DNA from: Pedobacter glucosidilyticus
Lineage (GTDB): Bacteria; Bacteroidota; Bacteroidia; Sphingobacteriales; Sphingobacteriaceae
DNA length: 17,728 nt
Assembly (NCBI RefSeq): GCF_002483235.1
Contig: NZ_DLHN01000030.1
Span: forward strand, 1 to 17,728
Direction: 5' to 3'
Part shown: piece by piece, positions 1 to 6,681 of the stretch
How positions within the stretch are numbered: the first letter of the stretch is position 1
How the letters are laid out: each line of letters opens with the position of its first letter
The notes under the pieces: generated by a model
Databases searched by the model: none
Told to the model about the DNA's origin: nothing
The model's input: only the letters and a program-made list of their open reading frames with translations
Position numbers and translations under genes: made by a program

Positions 1-75
1 TCTAAAGGTTCTACTAAGGCTAATGCTGTAGAAACCGCAAGCGCCAAGGCGGAATTGGGCGTAAACGGCTGTTAA
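1..75 (+). CDS. possible 3' end of an unidentified gene (partial)
   Basis: Frame 1 is open from the first base and stops at TAA (73-75), giving 24 residues ending in ELGVNGC. The stretch is richer in G and C than the surrounding DNA. It is too short to recognise a family, and a 24-codon open frame can occur by chance. It could equally be non-coding or belong to a feature that begins outside the window. No Shine-Dalgarno or terminator context helps. Confidence 0.2.
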   Translation, partial: SKGSTKANAVETASAKAELGVNGC

Positions 76-110
76 TGCTTGGGCAGGACTATCGAAATAC
101 TTAAACACGT

Positions 111-136
111 CATTTCATATTGATTTATATGAAATG
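111..136. repeat. perfect 10 bp inverted repeat left of the tandem array
   Basis: Arms CATTTCATAT (111-120) and ATATGAAATG (127-136) are exactly complementary around the 6-base loop TGATTT. The right arm merges into a degenerate match to the tail of the tandem repeat that follows (GAAATG...CAACAAGAAT here, GAGATG...CAACAAGACT in the array). It could be a terminator for the gene ending at 75, but there is no T-run after it, so a structural edge of the repeat element is equally likely. Confidence 0.5.
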
Positions 137-156
137 TATTAGACCTCAACAAGAAT

Positions 157-576
157 GAAGGGAAAGGCTCCCTTACTCTCACCAACAAGTCATGCTGACG
201 ATAGGAAGCAACCCAAAAGAAGGGTAAACCACATGAAGGCTGCAAACTTTTATTGTGAGATGTTTCACTTTGTTCAACAAGACTGAAGGAAAAGGCTCCG
301 TTACTCTAACCAATAAGTCATGTTGACAATAGGAAGCAACCAAAAGCAAGGTGAGCCACATGAAAGCTGTAAACTTTTATTGTGAGATGTTTCACTTTGC
401 AATAAGACTGAAGGAAAAGGCTCCCTTACTCTCACCAACAAGTCATGCTGACGATAGGAAGCAATCCAAAAGCAAGGTAAACCACATGAAGGCTGTAAAC
501 TTTTATTGTGAGATGTTTCACTTTGCAATAAGACTTAAGGAAAAGGCTCCCTTACTCTCACCAACAAGTCATGCTG
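157..576. repeat. tandem array, 3.3 copies of a ~126 bp unit
   Basis: Units begin at 157, 285, 410 and 536, with lengths of 128, 125, 126 and 41 (partial). Each starts with a GAAGGAAAAGGCTCCC-like string, continues through CAACAAGTCATGCTGACGAT and AGGAAGCAA, then ACATGAAGGCTG and AACTTTTATTGTGAGATG, and ends TTTCACTTTG...AAGACT. The third and fourth copies are almost identical and the first two more diverged, as expected for recent local duplication. Each full unit has a small dyad (GTGA-GATGTT-TCAC). The TCATGCTGAC-like and TCAACAAGAC-like ends are roughly complementary, so the element can fold. Short open frames cross the array on both strands, but the lengths 128, 125 and 126 do not keep a reading frame. 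It is best read as a non-coding intergenic repeat family. Confidence 0.9.
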
Positions 577-622
577 CATACAGGTAACCCTGTATGAAGA
601 GATAGCTTCACTGCATTCGTTA
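577..622. repeat. 8 bp inverted repeat and diverged repeat tail at the array edge
   Basis: Directly after the last partial copy stops at 576, CATACAGG (577-584) and CCTGTATG (589-596) form a perfect hairpin with loop TAAC. The next bases, GAGATAGCTTCACTGCATTC (599-618), resemble the GAGATGTTTCACTTTGTTCA segment inside each tandem unit. This looks like a second, diverged member of the same dispersed repeat family abutting the array. No gene is visible between the array and the end of rlmB. Confidence 0.5.
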
Positions 623-648
623 TAAAAAAATAATAGTGGTAACTATTA
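620..648 (-). terminator. candidate intrinsic terminator of rlmB
   Basis: Arms TAATAGT (631-637) and ACTATTA (642-648) pair around a 4-base loop. Read on the minus strand, the stem is followed at once by a run of seven T (complement of the A-run ending at 630). It lies about 20 bases past the rlmB stop codon. The stem is short and AT-rich, so it would be weak. Confidence 0.45.
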
Positions 649-667
649 AACTTCGTTCAGTTAAAAT

Positions 668-1444
668 TTATAAAGAAGAAGCCCCTATTCTCTGCCTTAC
701 CACTTCATACAAAATTATCCCAGCAGAAACAGAAACATTTAAACTTTCAATCTCACCCATCATCGGGATTTTGGTTAGGTAATCAGAGTTTCTGATTAAA
801 TCGAAAGAGATACCTTCATCTTCTGCTCCCATAATGATGGCTGTTGGAGCTGAATAATCGGGTTTATAAATAAAATCGTCTGTTTTTTCGGTACAGGAGA
901 CAACTTGCAAGCCAGAATCTTTTAAAAACCTGGCGATACTGAGTAAATTATCATGGCGACAAATAGGCACTTTATATAAAGCTCCGGCTGATGTTTTAAC
1001 CGCATCCGGATTAATTTGAGCAGAGCCTTTTTTAGGAACTACTATGGCATGCACACCAGAACATTCTGCGGTACGCACAATAGCACCAAAATTCCTGACA
1101 TCAGTAATACCATCTAAAACAAGAATCAAAGGAACTTCACCATTCTCAAAAATAGTAGGGATAATATCTTCAATTTTTTGATAAGTGATGGGCGAAATAA
1201 AAGCGATAGCACCTTGATGATTTTTGGCTGTAATTCGATTTAATTTTTCTACAGGTACTTGTTGAGAAGGAATATCATATTCTCTTAAAATGGTTTTCAA
1301 TTCAGACATTAAGCCGCCAGCTATACCTCTTTGTAAAAATAAAGACTCGATGTCTTTTCCAGATTTTATAGCTTCAATAACTGCTCTAATACCAAAAATC
1401 ATCTGATTAGATTCTTTTGGCTGTCTTTGAAAATTTCTATCCAT
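668..1444 (-). CDS. rlmB: 23S rRNA (guanosine-2'-O-)-methyltransferase RlmB, SpoU/TrmH family
   Basis: This cytoplasmic enzyme transfers a methyl group from S-adenosylmethionine to a ribose 2'-OH of 23S rRNA (G2251 in E. coli numbering) during large-subunit assembly. The 258 residues match the usual RlmB length. The N-terminal substrate-binding domain starts at MIFGIRAVIEAI (residue 15 on). The SPOUT knot carries all three SpoU motifs: RNFGAIVRTAE (117-127) with the expected Asn and Arg, IIMGAEDEGIS (203-213), and IPMMGEIESLNVSVSAG (226-242) with the SLNVSVS cofactor loop. The ATG at 1444 is preferred over the internal Met15 because a -7-like box lies 8 bases upstream. It is a single gene, divergent from dnaB. 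The family also contains TrmH and RlmB-like paralogues of other specificity, but the N-terminal domain favours RlmB. Confidence 0.93.
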   Translation of the reverse strand: MDRNFQRQPKESNQMIFGIRAVIEAIKSGKDIESLFLQRGIAGGLMSELKTILREYDIPSQQVPVEKLNRITAKNHQGAIAFISPITYQKIEDIIPTIFENGEVPLILVLDGITDVRNFGAIVRTAECSGVHAIVVPKKGSAQINPDAVKTSAGALYKVPICRHDNLLSIARFLKDSGLQVVSCTEKTDDFIYKPDYSAPTAIIMGAEDEGISFDLIRNSDYLTKIPMMGEIESLNVSVSAGIILYEVVRQRIGASSL

Positions 1445-1452
1445 AATTGTGG

Positions 1453-1481
1453 TAAAGATAGCGTTTTTTTACAGGCTCAAA
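1453..1481 (-). promoter_or_regulatory. rlmB promoter, Bacteroidota type
   Basis: On the minus strand TTTG (1478-1481) is followed after 17 bases by TATCTTTA (1453-1460), one base from the Bacteroidota -7 consensus TAnnTTTG. The box ends 8 bases before the rlmB ATG, so the leader would be only a few bases long. The -33/-7 spacing is inside the range described for Flavobacterium promoters. Confidence 0.45.
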
Positions 1482-1527
1482 GCGCTTGGATAAAGAAGTT
1501 GTTTTTAAGAACTAACAGTGTTACTTT

Positions 1528-1607
1528 TTATCAACAAGCCCATGTTGATATCTTAAAGGCGCTTTATTTTGTTTATCAACAGCTTATGAACATGTAGTTG
1601 TGGAATA
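1528..1607. promoter_or_regulatory. palindrome plus half-sites in the rlmB-dnaB divergent region
   Basis: TATCAACA (1529-1536) and TGTTGATA (1543-1550) form a perfect 8 bp dyad with a 6-base spacer. A third TTATCAACA occurs at 1573-1581. All three resemble the DnaA box TTATCCACA, two of them with a single mismatch, and TGTGGAATA (1599-1607) is a weaker inverted match. The arrangement sits between divergent promoters and suggests a dimeric regulator site or a DnaA-binding cluster. The protein that binds is not identifiable from the sequence. Confidence 0.4.
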
Positions 1608-1697
1608 CTCATGATAAATCTCTTGCAATTTTGATGTTTTTAAATTTCTTATGCTAGCATAGTTAAGAACTCTTACTTATCATGCAGGAATTTTGTA

Positions 1698-1705
1698 TAT
1701 TTTTG
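1698..1705 (+). promoter_or_regulatory. dnaB -7 box next to the start codon
   Basis: TATTTTTG matches TAnnTTTG exactly and ends 5 bases before the ATG at 1711. No clear -33 TTG is seen 17-23 bases upstream. If it is used, the transcript would be nearly leaderless. Confidence 0.4.
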
Positions 1706-1710
1706 TAGTT

Positions 1711-3261
1711 ATGAGTTTAGAAGCCGAATCCAATAAATCTCCCCTATCGAAAGATAAAAGAAACAGGTTAAGTTCTATGGTTTCTGGTTTAGGTAAATTA
1801 CCGCCACAAGCTTTAGACCTTGAGGAAGCTGTTTTAGGAGCTTTAATGTTAGAGAAAGATGCGCTCTCTGCTGTTATCGATATTTTAAAACCTAACGTTT
1901 TTTATAAAGATGCGCATCAGAAAATATTTGAAGCCATACAAACTTTATTTACACAATCCTCACCTGTTGATATTTTAACCGTTACTGCCCAGCTTAGAAA
2001 ACAAGGTGATATTGAGATGGTTGGTGGCGCCTATTATATTACAGAACTTACTAACCGCGTTGCATCCGCAGCTAATATCGAATATCACGCTCGTATCATC
2101 TCCCAGAAATTTATTCAAAGAGAGTTGATTAGAATTTCTACAGACATTATCAACCAGTCTTATGAAGATACCAGCGATGTTTTTGAACTTTTAGATTATG
2201 CCGAGAAAAACCTGTTTGATATTGCTCAAAATAACCTGAGAAGAGATTCTCGTAAAATGGATGATATTGTTAAAGAATCTCTGAAAATTCTGGAATCTTT
2301 AAAAGATAAAGATGATTCTTTAACCGGTGTTCCTTCTGGTTTTACGGCTTTAGATAGGATGACTAACGGTTGGCAAAAATCTGATTTGGTGATTATAGCT
2401 GCCCGTCCGGCGATGGGTAAAACAGCCTTCGTTTTAAGTTGTGCCAGAAATGCTGCCGTACAATTTAACAAACCAGTTGTTGTTTTCTCTTTAGAGATGT
2501 CTTCTGTACAGTTAACCAATCGTTTAATTGCCGGTGAAGCAGAAATAGAGCAAGAAAAAATCAGAAAAGGAAATCTATTAGATTGGGAATGGCATCAGCT
2601 AACTTCTAAAATTGGTAATTTAAGCGAAGCTCCTTTAATTATAGATGATACTCCGGCACTTAACGTTTTCGAGTTTAGAGCAAAGTGTAGACGATTAAAA
2701 TCTCAATACGATATCCAAATGATTATCATCGATTACTTGCAGTTGATGCAAGGTAAAGCCGATGGCAAAGGTGGTGGTAACCGTGAACAAGAGATTTCAA
2801 GCATTTCAAGGGCTTTAAAACAAGTTGCTAAAGAACTCAATGTTCCGGTAATTGCACTTTCGCAGTTAAGTAGAGCAGTAGAAAATCGTCCGGGTGGTTC
2901 TAAAAGACCTATGCTATCAGATTTACGTGAATCTGGTGCTATTGAGCAAGATGCGGATATGGTATTATTCTTATACCGACCAGAATATTACGGTTTAGAA
3001 CAAGATGAAAATGGTAATTCCACTGCTGGTGTTGGTGAGGTTATCATCGCTAAACATAGAAATGGCGAAACCGGAACCGTTCAGCTAAGATTTATTGGTA
3101 AATATGTGAAATTTGCTGATTTAGACGATGGATTTGGAACAATGGGAAATAAAGATAGCAATAATATAGATCCCTTCTCAGGAATTAGTCCTTCCACACA
3201 GTTTGAAAGCATCACCCTAAAACCTAAAAACTGGGATAACGATGAAGATCCTCCGTTTTAA
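1711..3261 (+). CDS. dnaB: replicative DNA helicase DnaB
   Basis: This is the hexameric 5'-3' helicase that unwinds DNA at the replication fork and recruits primase. I start it at ATG 1711 (516 residues). An upstream in-frame TTG at 1693 would add six residues but falls before the putative -7 box. The N-terminal domain (about 30-170) carries PPQALDLEEAVLGALM. The RecA-like ATPase follows, with Walker A ARPAMGKT (about 231-238), Walker B IIIDYLQLM (about 338-346), the sensor segment VIALSQLSRAVENRP, the arginine-finger region SDLRESGAIEQDADMVLFLY, and KHRNGETGTV near the end. Length and motif order are normal and there is no intein. The last codons overlap convergent chrA by 4 bp. It is a single-gene transcript with its own probable terminator just downstream. 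Confidence 0.97.
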   Translation: MSLEAESNKSPLSKDKRNRLSSMVSGLGKLPPQALDLEEAVLGALMLEKDALSAVIDILKPNVFYKDAHQKIFEAIQTLFTQSSPVDILTVTAQLRKQGDIEMVGGAYYITELTNRVASAANIEYHARIISQKFIQRELIRISTDIINQSYEDTSDVFELLDYAEKNLFDIAQNNLRRDSRKMDDIVKESLKILESLKDKDDSLTGVPSGFTALDRMTNGWQKSDLVIIAARPAMGKTAFVLSCARNAAVQFNKPVVVFSLEMSSVQLTNRLIAGEAEIEQEKIRKGNLLDWEWHQLTSKIGNLSEAPLIIDDTPALNVFEFRAKCRRLKSQYDIQMIIIDYLQLMQGKADGKGGGNREQEISSISRALKQVAKELNVPVIALSQLSRAVENRPGGSKRPMLSDLRESGAIEQDADMVLFLYRPEYYGLEQDENGNSTAGVGEVIIAKHRNGETGTVQLRFIGKYVKFADLDDGFGTMGNKDSNNIDPFSGISPSTQFESITLKPKNWDNDEDPPF

Positions 3262-4481
3262 CTTAAGAATAAAGGAATACAACCTAAAAGAACCCCAGCT
3301 AATATCAAGTATGGGGTTTTTATTTTGGTAAACTGTAGCAATAAAAAGGTTGCCAAAACAATCAATAAAGAGGTATAGCTTGTACCAATAGGAATAATTA
3401 AAAGGATAAAAGCAGCAACCATAAAACCTACGCCAACAGCGTTTATTCCTGATAAAGATTTTTTAATTCGGGTAATTTTTTTCAAATCATCCCAAAAGGG
3501 AACTATAAATAAAATCAGGATAATTCCTGGTAAATTGATGCCTAAAACAGCAATAAAAGCACCCATCATTTGCCCTGTTATACCGTAACCATTGTTAGCT
3601 AATGTCATGGCCCCAAGAAAAGAAGTGAAAGAAAAAGTTGGTCCGGGTAAACCCTGCTGAATAGCAAAACCACTTAGAAATTCATTACTGGTTAAATAAT
3701 GTTTCATCTCCACAAACTCGGTATACATTAAAGGAACAAGAACATTTCCACCTCCAAAAATCAGTATGCCGTTTCTGTAAAAGTTCTCAAACAACCTTAC
3801 AGGTAAGCTAAAAGGAGATGTTCTGTTGATAGTAGCTCCTAATAAACCAAAGAAAAGTAATACCCCAATAAAGTAGATAACTTTTTTAATATTGATGTTA
3901 GAAAAGAGCCTTACCCTCAATTCATTCTCTTCCTTTTTTGTTTCTGTGGCTGATGTAATGATACCTCCTATCAAAATCATGATAGGAAAAGCGTAGGCAT
4001 TTTTTAGGATAAGCGAACAAATAACAGCGCCTATAGTTAAAGCGGCTGTAACTTTAGATTTGATGATTTTTTTACCAAAAGAATAAGCTGCAAAGGCAAC
4101 TATCCCTAAAGCTATAGGTTGTATGTATTGATTGATATTAACAAATGCTTTGCTTAAAGATAAATTCTTGTAGCTGATAGCCAGAAAACACATGATCCCG
4201 GCAGAAGGTAATGCCCAGATAAAAAATGTAAGAATAGCTAGGTAATATCCCCCTACTTTATAAGCTATCCCAATAAGGGTTTGGGTTGAGGCAGGCCCAG
4301 GTAAAATCTGGGAAAGAGAATATAGCTCTAAAAGTTCTTCTTCTGTGAGGTAAGCTCTTTTAAGTACAAATTCTTTTAAGAGGATAGCTATATGCGCTTG
4401 CGGGCCACCAAAAGAGGTGAGCATAAAACCTATTACATCTCTTAAAAAAATAATGTGTCTTTTTTTCAAAATATCAATCAA
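3258..4481 (-). CDS. chrA: ChrA-family chromate transporter, two-domain form
   Basis: This is a polytopic inner-membrane protein of the CHR family, whose studied members export chromate. It is 407 residues long, the length of the fused long-chain type. The N-terminal half carries FGGPQAHI (24-31) and the ILPGPASTQ motif (59-67). The second half repeats the pattern with IFGGGNVLVPL (241-251) and QQGLPGPTFSF (275-285). About ten hydrophobic segments are visible. The start is a TTG that overlaps the end of the upstream TPR gene by 8 bp. The frame has a stop codon a few codons upstream and no ATG before residue 20, so TTG is the only sensible start and translation is probably coupled. Related Bacteroidota proteins often sit in ordinary chromosomal contexts, so chromate as the true substrate is inferred from family only. 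Confidence 0.87.
   Translation of the reverse strand: MIDILKKRHIIFLRDVIGFMLTSFGGPQAHIAILLKEFVLKRAYLTEEELLELYSLSQILPGPASTQTLIGIAYKVGGYYLAILTFFIWALPSAGIMCFLAISYKNLSLSKAFVNINQYIQPIALGIVAFAAYSFGKKIIKSKVTAALTIGAVICSLILKNAYAFPIMILIGGIITSATETKKEENELRVRLFSNINIKKVIYFIGVLLFFGLLGATINRTSPFSLPVRLFENFYRNGILIFGGGNVLVPLMYTEFVEMKHYLTSNEFLSGFAIQQGLPGPTFSFTSFLGAMTLANNGYGITGQMMGAFIAVLGINLPGIILILFIVPFWDDLKKITRIKKSLSGINAVGVGFMVAAFILLIIPIGTSYTSLLIVLATFLLLQFTKIKTPYLILAGVLLGCIPLFLS
3288..3326 (+). terminator. probable dnaB terminator inside the 3' end of chrA
   Basis: On the plus strand AACCCCA (3291-3297) pairs with TGGGGTT (3312-3318), and two flanking A-T pairs and one G-T pair can lengthen the stem. The loop is 14 bases and the stem runs into TTTTTATTTT. 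It lies about 30 bases after the dnaB stop codon but entirely within the coding region of convergent chrA. Confidence 0.55.
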
Positions 4482-4803
4482 ATAATTCGTCTTGTAAATT
4501 ATTATATACGCCTAAAAGTTCGTTTAAAGCATGTTGGTCTTTAATTTTTCTAGCTACTTGTATACCCTTCTCATAAGTTTTAAGTGCTTCTTCCTTTTGA
4601 TTTAGACCTTCATAAAGCTTACCTAAATGATAGTAAGTTCCTATATAATCTTCGTGGTTGTTCACCAAATCAAGGTAAAACTTTAAAGCTAAATCTTCGT
4701 TATTTAGCCTAACATATTCTGTTGCCAATGCGTATTTTAGAAAGGGGTCATTGGGCTCATTGTTAAAGAATTCTAATAATCGTTCTAATCTGTTTATTGG
4801 CAT
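4474..4803 (-). CDS. small tetratricopeptide-repeat protein
   Basis: The protein has 109 residues with no signal peptide or membrane segment, so it is cytoplasmic. Two to three TPR helix pairs are visible. They include DPFLKYALATEYVRLNNEDLALKFY (about 19-43), containing the A-x-x-Y and L-x-x-Y positions, and YIGTYYHLGKLYEGLNQKEEALKTYEKGI (about 53-81), which fits the TPR consensus well. TPRs form protein-binding superhelices, so an adaptor role is likely, but the partner is unknown. It lies directly upstream of chrA in the same transcript, and its stop codon lies inside the chrA reading frame. Similar short TPR proteins are common and unnamed in Bacteroidota. No clear TAnnTTTG box precedes it. 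Confidence 0.8.
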   Translation of the reverse strand: MPINRLERLLEFFNNEPNDPFLKYALATEYVRLNNEDLALKFYLDLVNNHEDYIGTYYHLGKLYEGLNQKEEALKTYEKGIQVARKIKDQHALNELLGVYNNLQDELFD

Positions 4804-4858
4804 GATAGAATTTGGCTTAATTCATTAAATTTGTTTTAAGAGGTGATAAAACTACATA

Positions 4859-4866
4859 TAGTTTTG
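4859..4866 (+). promoter_or_regulatory. candidate -7 box for the etf operon
   Basis: TAGTTTTG matches TAnnTTTG. The nearest upstream TTTG ends 25 bases before it, slightly longer than usual spacing. It would give a leader of about 50 bases before etfB, which is preceded by a purine-rich AAGAAAG. Confidence 0.25.
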
Positions 4867-4924
4867 AAATCATCATACGCTAAAAATATAAAATCAATTA
4901 TCTACACCAAAATAAATAAGAAAG

Positions 4925-5662
4925 ATGAAAATACTAGTTTGTATAAGTCATGTACCCGATACCACTACAAAAATAACTTTTAGTGATAACGATACACAGT
5001 TTAACCAAAACGGGGTTCAATTTATTTTAAATCCTTATGATGAAATTGCTTTAGCCAGAGCTATAGAATTAACAGATAACGGTGCAGGAACCGTTACGGT
5101 TATACACGTTGGTGATGCATCTACCGAGCCCACCATCAGAAAAGCTTTAGCTATTGGTGCACATGATGCGGTAAGGGTAAATGCTACGCCTACTGATGCT
5201 TTTTTTGTAGCCACACAAATTGCTGCTTATGCTAAAGATCAAAATTTTGATTTAATCTTAGCAGGAAGAGAATCAATAGATTATAATGGTGCAAAAGTTC
5301 CAGCGATGCTAGCTGAGATATTAGATATTCCATCTGTATCTATCATCAAAAAGCTAAGCGTAGAGGGCAATCAAGGTATTGTAGAGAGAGAAATTGAAGG
5401 CGGTAAAGAAGTATTGGCTATCCCCTTCCCTTTTGTAGCAGGTACAGCTGAGGGTGTTGCCGAGTGGAAAATTCCTAATATGAGAGGAATCATGTCTGCC
5501 AGAACAAAGCCTTTACAAGTTTTAGAGCCTGTTGAAGTAAAAACCTCTTCTAAAATTGTAAAATTTGAGACACCTGCTCCACGCGGACAAGTTACCTTGA
5601 TTGATGCCTCAGAGCCTCAGAAATTGGTAGACTTACTACACGCAGAAGCTAAAGTTATTTAA
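4925..5662 (+). CDS. etfB: electron transfer flavoprotein subunit beta
   Basis: This is the small subunit of the cytoplasmic EtfAB heterodimer. The dimer collects electrons from acyl-CoA and related dehydrogenases and passes them to ETF:quinone oxidoreductase. The 245 residues show the EtfB nucleotide-binding fold: MKILVCISHVPDT at the N-terminus, NPYDEIALARAIEL (37-50), VTVIHVGDAS, and the AGRESIDYNGAKVPAMLAE segment (about 113-131) that holds AMP in this family. The conserved hairpin region EREIEGGKEVLAIPFPFV (about 153-170) is present. It is first of four co-directional genes, 27 bases ahead of etfA. Confidence 0.94.
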   Translation: MKILVCISHVPDTTTKITFSDNDTQFNQNGVQFILNPYDEIALARAIELTDNGAGTVTVIHVGDASTEPTIRKALAIGAHDAVRVNATPTDAFFVATQIAAYAKDQNFDLILAGRESIDYNGAKVPAMLAEILDIPSVSIIKKLSVEGNQGIVEREIEGGKEVLAIPFPFVAGTAEGVAEWKIPNMRGIMSARTKPLQVLEPVEVKTSSKIVKFETPAPRGQVTLIDASEPQKLVDLLHAEAKVI

Positions 5663-5689
5663 TCTATCCACTAAAAAAATTAAGAAAAG

Positions 5690-6667
5690 ATGTCAGTTCT
5701 AGTATATGTAGAAAATGCAGAGGGCAAATTCAAAAAATCAATTTTTGAAGCCGTATCTTATGCAAAAGCAATTGCAGATCAATTAAATACCAGTTTAACA
5801 GCTGTTTCTGTAGGTAATGTTGCCCAGGACGAATTACAAAAATTAGGTCATTATGGTGCAGCTACAGTTTTAAATGTAAATCAGGATGCTTTAAAAAGCT
5901 TTATCAACCAAGCTTATGCCTCGGTTATTGCTGAGGCGGCAGAAAAAACTGCTGCTTCTGTGGTGGTTTTATCTAATTCTTTCTCCGGAAAAGGTTTAGC
6001 ACCTCGTATAGCGGTAAAATTAAATGCTGGTTTGGTAGATGGAGCTATTTCTTTACCTGAGCTAAGTGATGGGAAATTTATCGTTAAAAAAACAGCTTTC
6101 TCTAATAAAGCTTTTGCTTATGTGGAGCTGCATGCCGAAAAAAAGGTTATTTCTTTAACACCTAACGCTTATAAAATTGTAGAAACAGGAAATCAAGCTG
6201 TTATAGAAGACTTTGCGGCTACAGTTAAACCAACAGATTTAACTGCTTTAATTAAAGATATTGTGAGGGCAACCGATAAAGTTTCTTTACCTGATGCCGA
6301 GTTGGTAGTTTCTGCCGGTAGAGGATTAAAAGGACCTGAAAACTGGGGTATGGTTGAAGAGTTAGCTAATCTTTTAGGTGCTGCAACAGCTTGTTCTAAG
6401 CCTGTTTCTGATGCGGATTGGAGACCACATTCTGAACACGTTGGACAAACTGGAATAGCTATTAGTCCTAATTTATATATAGCTATTGGTATTTCTGGAG
6501 CTATACAACACCTAGCCGGAGTATCATCATCAAAAGTTATTGTGGTGATTAACAAAGATCCAGAAGCACCATTCTTTAAAGTTGCAGATTATGGCATAGT
6601 TGGTGATGCTTTTGAAATTGTACCAAAATTGATTGAAGAGCTTAAATCTTTCAAAGCAAATAACTAG
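5690..6667 (+). CDS. etfA: electron transfer flavoprotein subunit alpha
   Basis: The large subunit binds the FAD that shuttles electrons. It has 325 residues. An N-terminal EtfB-like domain is followed by the FAD domain with VVSAGRGLKGPENW (206-219), DWRPHSEHVGQTG (243-255), AIGISGAIQHLAG (265-277), NKDPEAPFF (288-296) and DYGIVGD (300-306), all in the standard order. Length and motifs are those of the ordinary EtfA of beta-oxidation. No extra ferredoxin or bifurcation partner gene is adjacent. The start is preceded by AAGAAAAG, and the spacing to etfB fits one transcript. The BFN gene follows 14 bases after the stop. Confidence 0.95.
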   Translation: MSVLVYVENAEGKFKKSIFEAVSYAKAIADQLNTSLTAVSVGNVAQDELQKLGHYGAATVLNVNQDALKSFINQAYASVIAEAAEKTAASVVVLSNSFSGKGLAPRIAVKLNAGLVDGAISLPELSDGKFIVKKTAFSNKAFAYVELHAEKKVISLTPNAYKIVETGNQAVIEDFAATVKPTDLTALIKDIVRATDKVSLPDAELVVSAGRGLKGPENWGMVEELANLLGAATACSKPVSDADWRPHSEHVGQTGIAISPNLYIAIGISGAIQHLAGVSSSKVIVVINKDPEAPFFKVADYGIVGDAFEIVPKLIEELKSFKANN

Positions 6668-6681
6668 GTTTGTCTAATTAA

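Noticed and set aside
1..75. End of a transposase or group II intron reverse transcriptase suggested by the local rise in G+C
   Set aside because: The 24 residues visible match no motif of those families that I recognise. It is listed only as a possible partial gene.
157..576. CRISPR array
   Set aside because: The repeated unit is ~126 bp and continuous, with no short repeat alternating with unique spacers, and there are no cas genes.
179..587. Short open frames of 60-78 codons on both strands inside the tandem array
   Set aside because: They are produced by the repeat itself. Unit lengths of 128, 125 and 126 do not keep frame, no family is recognised and no start context is seen.
1528..1607. 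Chromosomal replication origin
   Set aside because: Only near-matches to DnaA boxes are present and there is no dnaA, dnaN or clear DNA-unwinding element. A regulatory site fits better.
2226..2519. 97-codon minus-strand frame inside dnaB
   Set aside because: It is antisense to the strongly conserved DnaB ATPase region and has no recognisable protein features.
6193..6555. 120-codon minus-strand frame inside etfA
   Set aside because: It is a shadow of the EtfA FAD domain. Real coding evidence is all on the plus strand.
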